21,253 bases of DNA from Hypsibius dujardini (taxonomy: Eukaryota > Tardigrada > Eutardigrada > Parachela > Hypsibiidae), in NCBI GenBank assembly GCA_001579985.1, contig LRSR01000335.1:1-21253 (forward strand), written 5' to 3'. A program made the translations under genes and the position numbers. Below, piece by piece: positions 1-8,100 of the stretch. A model generated the notes under the pieces. The model was not told where the DNA came from and searched no databases. It saw nothing but the letters and a program-made list of their open reading frames with translations. The first letter of the stretch is position 1; each line of letters begins with the position of its first letter.

Positions 1-103
1 ACAGACAAACAGACAGACAAACAGACAGACAGACACATGAACAGACACATAGACAGACACATAGACAGACACATGAACAGACAAACAGACAGGCAGCAAA
101 GAG
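1..103. repeat. Degenerate (ACAG/ACAC)n microsatellite
   Basis: Tetranucleotide-like run of acagacag, acagacaa and acacatga units, ending just before the first recognisable exon of the protease gene. It lies in what should be an intron of that gene, because a splice acceptor follows at 127-128. No coding signal. Confidence 0.85.
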
Positions 104-128
104 GCTTAAAATACTGTTCGTTTTACAG

Positions 129-1622
129 GATGTGGCCGTTCGGCAATTGCCCCAACTGCCACACGCATAGTTGGCGGCAAAGAGGCTAAACCTCATACTT
201 GGCCGTGGCTCCTCCACCTTCGGAAGTTATACAGTGGTCAACCTTACGCCATCTGCGGTGCAGCTCTTATTAGCGAATTTTATGTTGTTACGGCGGCCCA
301 CTGCGTCGATACCAACGGGTGCGGTTCTCATATTTCTTGGTTTTCTCTTCGTTTATGTCGTTTTTACAGTTCAGCAACATCGTTAACAACCCATCCTTTA
401 TTTGTGCATTAAAATTGTGTAGGGCGGCAGATCCGACGCAGTATAGTGTTCGTGTGGGTGAACACAGCCGGGCAACCGTCGAAGCTGCTGAGGAGGACTA
501 CAACATTGCCGAAATTATAATGCATCCCCAGTATCAACGATGGGATAATGACAACGACATCGCTCTACTTCGTCTCAGTCGGAAAGTCACACTTAAAACT
601 GAGGTCAATGTCATCTGCCTTCCGGTAGCCGGAAGTGGAGAGCCAGCTGCGGGAACACAAGTAACCGTGGCAGGGTGGGGCGAAACCGTCACGCAAGATG
701 TCTTGAAAATTATCAGTAAGTCCACGCCTTTATCTCCAAAACGTTCTTGAGTCTGTGTCTGTGTCTGTGTCTGTGTCTGTGTCTGTGTCTGTGTCTGTGT
801 CTGTGTCTGTGTCTGTGTCTGTGTCTGTGACTGTGTCTGTGTCTTTGCTTGTACCAGTGTTCCTGATCAAGCCTTTCATTGATTCTGCACCCTTGGATAC
901 CTTACTTGAACGTTTCCACAGGGTCTGGGGCAAATACCACAGATAGCAGCAGGTCGCAGAAACCAAAGTCAACCACCGCGCCCCAAGTGGAGCTGCACTT
1001 TCCCGAATCGCAGCCCATCATAACTGGGGAGCACCGTGGCAGCATCGGGTCGAGAGCGGCAGCCCAATCTTTGATGCAGGTCAGTGCAATGGAATACTTC
1101 ATAATACACACAAAAAAGCTCCTCATCACGATAGGCAAATTCACTTGTGTTGTAACGCTAGGTCAACATCCCCATCATCGCAAAGAGTGTCTGTCAGGGC
1201 GACGACTATTACAGCTATCAAGTCACGGAAAACATGATGTGTGCTGGATTGCCTCAAGGCACCATGGACGCCTGCAAAGTACACACGGACACTCTAAAAT
1301 GATAAATGCCTCGCTGAATGCAAGCAATCAGTCAATCAAGCAATCAGACATTTTGTTGCACTTTTCAGGGGGACAGTGGGGGCCCATTAATGGCAAAGAT
1401 CAATCAGCGGTGGACAATAATCGGCGTCGTCAGTTGGGGTGAAGGGTAAGGGATCACTCAAGTTTCTTTGCATCGAGATATTCACTTGTCTTGATGGAAT
1501 CCTCAGTGCTAACACGTGTTCTATGGTACTTCTGTAGTTGCGCCATAGCAAAAAAGCCAGGAGTTTACACGCAGGTTGCGAATTACGTGAACTGGATCCG
1601 GAGCCGAACAGGGCCCATTTAA
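129..1622 (+). CDS. Trypsin-like S1 serine protease, 5'-partial, six exons visible
   Basis: Exons joined in frame: 129-318, 423-715, 922-1079, 1162-1278, 1369-1445, 1538-1622 (about 305 codons, stop at 1620). The first visible exon begins after an acceptor (acag), so signal peptide and pro-region lie outside the window. Visible family marks: activation site RIVGG, catalytic His in TAAHC, catalytic Asp in DNDIALL, catalytic Ser in GDSGGP, then SWGEGC and PGVYTQV before a C-terminal helix ending NWIRSR. The residue six before the catalytic Ser is Asp (MDACKGDSGG), the S1-pocket residue of trypsin-type enzymes, so cleavage after Lys/Arg is expected. Probably secreted; could be digestive, clotting or immune. 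Oddity: between GWGET and SLMQVNIPI there is a low-complexity Ser/Thr/Gln-rich insertion of roughly 50 residues, encoded by the end of exon 423-715 and most of exon 922-1079. Family and catalytic residues are sure; that exon boundary is less so. Confidence 0.9.
750..845. repeat. (GTCTGT)n microsatellite in a protease intron
   Basis: About 16 nearly perfect GTCTGT hexamers, with a few substitutions at the 3' end, inside the intron 716-921. It creates open frames on both strands (Ser-Val and Asp-Thr dipeptides) that are not genes. Confidence 0.95.
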
Positions 1623-2090
1623 AATCCAGAGGAACAGCTAGAAACGCTTGGACTTTTATTCTAAGGAAATGTCTCGAAATGATTTATTACTGAACTGCTA
1701 GAGTCGTGCTCTGTTTATTCTGTGAGTTGACGAAATCTTTAAACATAAATATATTAATAATACATATTAAAACTTTCCGTGTAAGCTCTGATGTCCGTTC
1801 TACCTGTCTTTCTCAAGTTAAGGCTGCCAGATTGGACCACGACCCCTTGTTTGCATTTGGATCTTTGGATAAACAACTTAATTAATTAGGAATGCTTTGC
1901 TTTGAATGTTAAAAGTATCAGCCGCTTTGTGGAAGGGAAAATGTGTTTTGTCTCACTGACAAATGCTGAATATTTTCTCCTCTAAAAATGCGCATCAAAC
2001 GTAAAATGATTAGTAACCGCGTGTGTCTTCTCCAAATCGTTCACGAAACCAAATCAATTACGCGCTGTTGACATCGATCTTCCTTTTGTT
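1623..2090. other. Gene-free spacer downstream of the protease
   Basis: No open frame with a recognisable domain on either strand. AT-rich stretches near 1740-1770 (aataat, attaaa variants) could hold the protease polyadenylation signal, about 120-150 bp past the stop, but none is a perfect AATAAA next to a clear cleavage site. Confidence 0.5.
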
Positions 2091-2335
2091 TTGCACGCCC
2101 TTGTAACGGTGATAGGACACGCCCCCCTGAGGCTTACTTGAGGCTGTGTTTCCTTCGCTGATTTCAACTGACATGGACCATTCACAAGACTGTTGCACAC
2201 AATTAGCGAGCAGACAACCGAGAAAAGCAGCTCCTTTGGCTGCTCTTCTCTTGAACCTTTAAAACCAGGGAGATTAGCGAGTTTGATATAGCGAAATAAA
2301 CGCTGTAAAATAAGCGAACTTGGAATGCCCTTACT
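2091..2335 (-). mobile_element. Truncated, inverted copy of the MITE at 2476-2791
   Basis: This 245-bp stretch is the near-exact reverse complement of 2476-2720. Both share the TGCACGCCCTTG edge, the AGGACACGCCCCC block, AACTGACATGGACCA, the AAAAGCAGCTCC hairpin half and the AGGGAGATTAGCGAG inner block. It lacks the second terminal repeat present at 2723-2791, so it is a partial copy. With the intact copy it forms an imperfect palindrome with a 140-bp spacer (2336-2475). Confidence 0.8.
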
Positions 2336-2475
2336 ACATCAACAGGCGTATTACGCGAAAAGTGACTCACCCCGCCTGAGCACGACGTGCTCGTAGTCGT
2401 GGTGAATAATCGACCATGCCCTATTATAAACACCATGTATCAAGCGTTCCGGAAAAACAGCAACAAACATTCAAT

Positions 2476-2791
2476 ACTAAGGGTATTCAAAGTTCGCTTA
2501 TTTGCAGCGATTTTCTCGCCAATTCAAACTCGCTAATCTCCCTGGTTTTGAAGATAAGCGAAAAAAGCAGCCAAGGAGCTGCTTTTCTCGCTAATCTGCT
2601 CGCTATTTGTGTGCATCTGTCTTGAGAGTGGTCCATGTCAGTTAAGATTAGCGAAGGAAACACAGCCTCAGGTAAGCCTCAGGGGGCGTGTCCTCGTATC
2701 ACCGTTCCAAGGGCGTGCAAAACTAGGGAGATTAGCGAGTTTGAATTAGCGAAATAATCGCTGCAAATAAGCGAACTTTGAATATCCTTAC
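2476..2791 (+). mobile_element. MITE-like non-autonomous element, about 316 bp, with ~70-bp terminal inverted repeats
   Basis: The left end (TAAGGGTATTCAAAGTTCGC...) and right end (...GCGAACTTTGAATATCCTTA) are inverted repeats of about 70 bp, including GATTAGCGAGTTTGAATT and its complement. A perfect internal hairpin (AAAAGCAGC - 6 nt - GCTGCTTTT) and many ATTAGCGA words lie between. There is no coding capacity. A target-site duplication could not be fixed; a 2-3 bp one such as TA/ACT is possible. Superfamily not assignable by eye. Confidence 0.75.
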
Positions 2792-3090
2792 TGTTCACCT
2801 TTAGTCATCCAATACCGTAATTGGTGTCGCCGATTTTTTAAGTTCATCTTTCGACGATTAGCAGTTAACACCATCCATTACCCTTTGTCTACCTCAACTG
2901 TGTCGACTTGTCTGTAAAAGTAATCTGTGGCTAGTATCTTTTGGTCGAAAAACACAGCGTCTGAAACGTTGATTAATTTGCTGATTAAGGCATACCGTCT
3001 CGCATTTACAACCGTTCCGGTTCTGCGTCGGTCAACTAAAGTGCAATTTTTAGTTCTGGCATCACCAGTTTCTGTCTCCGTTCATCATTC

Positions 3091-3627
3091 ATGGGTAAGG
3101 GGAAGAAATCCCAACTGACCGGCAACAAAACTTACGCAGCGTCCCTCATTCTACCCAATCTCTACCTGGGCCCAGCCTCGTCCGCCGAATCCAGCCATTT
3201 CCTCACGGATGAAGGTGTCACCCACGTCCTTTCCGTCGGCAAAAATGCACCGCAAACCTTCCCAAACATAAAGTACCTCAAGCTACCGCTGTTGGACAAT
3301 GATTCCGCGTCCCTTCTTCCAGCCATCGAATCGGCAATCGCTTTCATCGACGGAATCTGTAACACGGGCACAATTCTCATTCACTGCTCAGCCGGGATTT
3401 CCCGTTCACCCTCTGTAGTAGCAGGGTATCTTATGCGGAGCAAACGGATAACGTTGCACGAGGCCCTTGGGATGATCATTCGTGTACGACCGCAGGTCTC
3501 GCCGAATGCGAATTTCCTATCGCAGTTGAAAGATATGGAAATGAGGTTATTTGGAAGTGCCTCGATGACGGTCGACTCCCTGCCTAGCCGAAAAGAGGAC
3601 AAGGAAGCCATGTTTGGTTCCATTTAA
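3091..3627 (+). CDS. Atypical dual-specificity protein phosphatase (intronless)
   Basis: A 178-aa single-exon protein. It has the cysteine-phosphatase loop HCSAGISRSPSVVAGYLM, with catalytic Cys99 and Arg105. A DUSP fold precedes it: the strand LILPNLYLGPASSA, then GVTHVLSVG, and YLKLPLLDND holding the general-acid Asp (69 or 71). It would remove phosphate from Tyr and Ser/Thr on protein substrates. No rhodanese/kinase-interaction domain, signal peptide or membrane segment is visible, so it fits the small atypical DUSPs; cytosolic or nuclear location is inferred. The basic N-terminus (MGKGKKSQ) and Met at 3091 are taken as the start because the DUSP domain begins about 17 residues later. No introns, unlike its neighbours, so it may be a retrocopy or an ancestrally intronless gene. 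Decayed copies of the same gene lie at 10597-10785 and 16222-16415, upstream of receptor copies 2 and 3. Confidence 0.9.
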   Translation: MGKGKKSQLTGNKTYAASLILPNLYLGPASSAESSHFLTDEGVTHVLSVGKNAPQTFPNIKYLKLPLLDNDSASLLPAIESAIAFIDGICNTGTILIHCSAGISRSPSVVAGYLMRSKRITLHEALGMIIRVRPQVSPNANFLSQLKDMEMRLFGSASMTVDSLPSRKEDKEAMFGSI

Positions 3628-3825
3628 GCGGTCTGAATGTATGCTGTAAATGATAACCCTTTCGTAGACCTGATTGAGGGTCGTCTATCCATTGATATGG
3701 CATTGAACAAATATTTTCTTGTTACAACTGGTTCAGTTGTGACCGTAATAGATAACGTTCTGACCGCATTCCACGTCCAAATGTGCCCCCTCGATCTAGA
3801 TGGAGCTTGGTGTCTGGGCAAAAAC

Positions 3826-4615
3826 CAAAACCGTCGTCCCGACAATTCGTACCCAGACAACTCGTACCTCTGAATTCGTACCCGAAAATATGGTATCCCG
3901 ACAGTTTGCCCTTATAGATAAATCGTATCAAGTGACAATTCGTATCCCGACTGTTCGCCTACAGACATTTGGTTCTCTATTTTCAAGATCGCGCAAGTCC
4001 ATCCAAATCCAGTATTCCGACAACAGGACCCCCAGAAGTAACGACTTTTTAAACGTGCATCGACTAGAACCTTGTCTGGAACCTACAGGGTTCGTCATAA
4101 AACATTTACTCAACTTTGAATTGTTAAAGTAGTAATGGTGCGCGACCGATTGCGTCCCTGATCCTTGGCCCGACCGTGTTTTGGCAATTCACAAGGCCAA
4201 GGGCCATCATGCTCCAAAGTATTAGAAAGATTTATTGCGCAGTTTTTTTTGGTGATTTTTCCAAGTTGAGTAAATGTTTATGACGGCCCCTTTAGTAGAG
4301 AGTACGCACTCAAAATTATGTGGCCAAGCGTGCCTGAACGCTTGTTTAGTAGACGAGAATGTTTTTGTGCACGAGGCGCACGAAGTATTGGATGCAATCA
4401 TAATGAAACCATGCTGTCCCTGTTGAGAGGGATCGGTAGTCGGAACAGCAGTTGCCATCACGTACCAAGTTTACCTCTGTATGGAATGTCCAAGTTCAAA
4501 TTGTCTTGGTACGATTTGTCAACTGATACGAAATGTCTGTACTTACGACATATCTGGGTACGCATTGAGAAGTACAGATTGTTTGAATACTACTTGTCTG
4601 GGTACGATCAGTCTG
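3826..4615. repeat. Foldback-like repeat region with short degenerate units
   Basis: On the left (about 3830-3960) a 13-16-bp unit recurs imperfectly: GACAATTCGTACC, GACAACTCGTACC, GACAATTCGTATCC. On the right (about 4500-4610) the reverse complement recurs: GGTACGATTTGTC, CTTGTCTGGGTACGA and similar. Between them a ~30-bp inverted repeat (4090-4118 against 4261-4290, core CATTTACTCAACTT) forms a second, inner stem. This resembles elements whose inverted arms are built of short tandem units. Open frames here (e.g. 3800-4132, 4318-4665) contain no domain. Confidence 0.5.
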
Positions 4616-4639
4616 CGCACGCAAGAACGGAGGGGGGGC

Positions 4640-5045
4640 GAGGACATCCTTCTCTATGGCAATAGGGAAAGGGCCAAACCAACCCAAGTCCCTAAGCAAT
4701 CGAGCGTTATCTTGCCCATTGAATATCAAAGTGTCGCCCTCCCCCCTTAATAAGCGGGAGAGGTAGTTGTCGGGGCAAGAGGGTATTCAAGTCCTCCCTC
4801 CTCTAAAAACCTGTGCAGCAACAGGGGGAGGGAGTTTTCTTCCCTTCCACCCTCCCCCCTTGTTGGGGGGGGGGAGGGCGTCCGATGAATGGGTTAATCA
4901 CATCCCCCCTTCCCGCTAAAAACGTGGGGGGACTATGTTTCCCAGGGAGTTTTCTTCCCTTCCAGCCCCCCCCCCGCCACAGGGGGGAGGTTGTTTGGGC
5001 CAGTCATTTTTCAAGTCCGTCCCTCCCCCGGACGAAGGTTCAGCT
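4640..5045. repeat. Imperfect ~110-bp tandem repeat with poly-G/poly-C tracts
   Basis: GGGAGTTTTCTTCCCTTCCA occurs at about 4832 and again at about 4940. Each is followed by a run of C, then a run of G (up to 12 G near 4864). TTCAAGTCC followed by C-rich tracts occurs near 4786 and 5010, so related units extend outward. Strong homopurine/homopyrimidine strand asymmetry. It sits about 110 bp upstream of the first receptor start codon. Confidence 0.7.
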
Positions 5046-5153
5046 TACCACTGCTTCTATACATAACCCATGTATTGCATCCTTACATTAGCCCGTTAAA
5101 CGTTTGGTGCCTTCATTCGCAACGCGAGACTCCAAAGAACTTATTTTTGAAAA

Positions 5154-8100
5154 ATGATTTCGGTAGCCTGGTGTTGTTTCTGTTTCGTACTTTCGTGTCG
5201 GTTTGGTATGGCTGCCTACGTGTGTCCGCCGGAAGATCAGGGCGACAACTCCCCATCACTTATTGCGGACGCCGGTATGACGGCGCGCAGCTCCGACGAG
5301 TGTCCACTTATTTTGAATCGAACGGAATGGGGCTCGCGAGTCGCAGCACCGACAACTCCCCGACTGTTGACCCCCGTGTCAGAGGTTTATTTCCTCCAAA
5401 CCCTGTTCCCGGACTGCGAGGACCTTCGATCCTGCAAGTGCCAAGCTCGGCAGGCGGAGGGGATCCACATGAGCGAGGACAGATATCGATTTCCTGCAAT
5501 AGGATACAAGTTCGTGTTTCGAACCGGGAACGACCGAATTTTCTCAATACAATTTTATCCGAAAATGACCCGAAATGAAATTACGCAATAATGTTTTTAA
5601 AGCTTCGTTTAATTAAGGCACATCTCGAAAGAATCGATGCGGTTGATTCGTCCGGGTAGACAGTGTTCCTGGAGAGATTTCTGGGAAGCAATGTTCGCTC
5701 TATCAGTGCACTTTTTACCTCTCTACAGTTTCATGGTGGGCATCGACAGTAACGGAACATTGTTCGAGGGACGAGGTTTTTTCATCGAGGGCGAGTATCC
5801 GGAACCACGTCCCGATCAACGCAGGATTTCATACTCCGTTGCATTCCTGGGCAATTTCAGTATTGACCACGGTAAGCGAAACAAAGCAATTGCTTAACCC
5901 GTTAACGTCCAATGGCGCACAAATGTCGACAGAGCGACCTTTGATTTTTCATTCGCAGAGCGTTCTATCGATTTTGGCAAATTCAACTGTTTTTTGAGAT
6001 TTCAGTTGTTGTTCCAAATTTAGAGATCATTAGTTTCACGTTTATTGAATGACCAATGTCCGACAAAAATGGTCAAAATCGGCCATTTTTGTCTATTTTT
6101 GGGTCGCTGAGGTCGCCGACTGCCAACAAAATGCTAAAGATGATAAAAATACAAACTCTTTTGCGTTGATCAGATTGATCATAGCTTGCTGACTTAAAAA
6201 AAAGTTTGTTTGGATCGGATGAATGGTCAGGTTGTGACCACTGGTCAAAACACAAAACAAGTCACCAAATTTTCGCTGAAAAACGACCAAAATTGATTCC
6301 TACGAAAAACTGATGATTGATTAATTGGTTAAATGCTCGAAAAAGGTGCCAATCCCCACTTGACACACTTTTCAGCACAAAATGTATTCCTATCTCTACG
6401 ATGGATAGTGGTCGAGCTAAAAAACGAAATTTTTGCCAAATCATCCAAAAAAATTATTGACATTTTTTTTCCTAACTGACAAGGGAACAATCACCAGTGC
6501 AAATCTCCGATCGTGACCAAACTTTTTCTTGAATACCATGTCCCCTAACAGGATTTAAAAAAATATGACTCGCGGCAAAGAGTTCCCCGTTCAACGGGGA
6601 GAAATTCGGGAAGACCTCAATTGGCGCACGTACATTGCAATAGTCCTGAGCGCTTGATTGAATGATTGAATAAGCGCTTGATTGACGGCACGGAACGGCA
6701 CGTACAAAAACATGTGCTGCGCTGTGCGTGTGTGCTGTGCTGGTTGTATACTTAAGTACAATGCAGTTCAGTACTACTGCAGTATTTTTCGGACAATTTT
6801 TTTAACAAACTTGGACAAAAAACAAAACAATTGTTAAAGTAGCTAAAGCCAGATTTTGATATAAGAAATGTAGATGCTCTTTTTAGGAACAATTAGGCAA
6901 AACACGCATATTTTTATTTCTTATATTAAAATCTGGCCTTAGCTACTTCAAAAATTGTTGTTGTTTGTCCAATTTTGTTAAACGAAATTGTCCAAAAAAT
7001 ACTGTATTAGTACTGAACTGCTTTGTACTTGAGTACGCAACCAGCATAGCACACACGCACAGCACATGTTTTTGTACGTGTCGTTACGTGCCGTCAATCA
7101 AGCGCTTATTCAATCATTCAATCAAGCGCTCGACTATTGCAATGTACTTGCGCCAATTGAGGTCTTCCCGAATTTCTCCCCGTTGAACGGGGATCTCTTT
7201 GCCGCGAGTCATATTTTTTAAAATCATTTTAGGGGACATTGTATTCAAAAAAAAAGTTTGGTCACGATCGGAGATTTGCACTGGTGATCGTTCCCTTGTG
7301 AGTGAAACTATTCCAGGGAAAAATACTTTTGGTGTTCAAATCAAGTCGGATCTGGTAGTGGACGTTAACAGGTTAAAAAGGGTCATTTTCGCCTGGAACT
7401 TTTGCTAGCAAGTGTCTAGCACTTCCATTTGTTTCAGCTCGTGTGCCAAGGAAGGAATCCCTTGAGTCAGTTCTCCATCTGCTGAACTGCGCAGTCTCAC
7501 AGAATTTCTTGTCCAAAGACTATGTCATCCACAACTACGCGGTCAACTTGCAAACCCTGGAAGCTTTCAACCTCCTCCGAAATTACACACCATCAGTGGC
7601 CACTATAACCTCTGACCATGCAGTACCAGGTGAAACAATGAGACACAAACACAAAACATGCACGATTTTGTTGATCTAGCAAGAAATTCTTCAGGTCCAA
7701 TTATCATAGCCGCATCGGCTTCCTCTGGTGGTTGCTTACTTCTGTTTGGTGTTTTGATCTACTTTTTGTGGCGAAAAAGGAACAGCAGAACGGTAATGTT
7801 AGACCTTCATGGCACGCGCTTGTCCCCGTCGGTCGTTTCACTGCTTTAATTTTAATTCCCTGCAAAAATCTACACGTTCTCGGTAATTTTTGAATAGAGG
7901 GATCTCTATCTTCGGATGCTGGAGAAGATTCCTGCCCCAGTGCTCCACCGATATATCATTCCTCCGACCCAGCTTATCGCCACAAAACACGATGGTAGTT
8001 GACATTTTTTTAAAGGGTATTTGGGTGAACAAATTGTGCCGTAGTATGAGGATGTTAACGCTCTGCACTGAACATAGGGGGCAACGAACTCGGCACTGGG

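Noticed and set aside
730-972. Open frames on both strands with long Asp-Thr or Ser-Val dipeptide runs
   Set aside because: They are translations of the GTCTGT microsatellite inside a protease intron.
2203-2625. Short frames 2203-2436 (-) and 2416-2625 (+) with similar peptides
   Set aside because: Their similarity (SLISLVLK...EKSSQ) comes from the two inverted MITE copies; there is no gene.
5510-5591. Continuation of the first receptor frame past GYK to a stop at 5589-5591
   Set aside because: Splicing at AA|GTTCGT restores GYNFMVGID, the canonical PGRP core, and the same junction works in copies 2 and 3; the extension has no family similarity.
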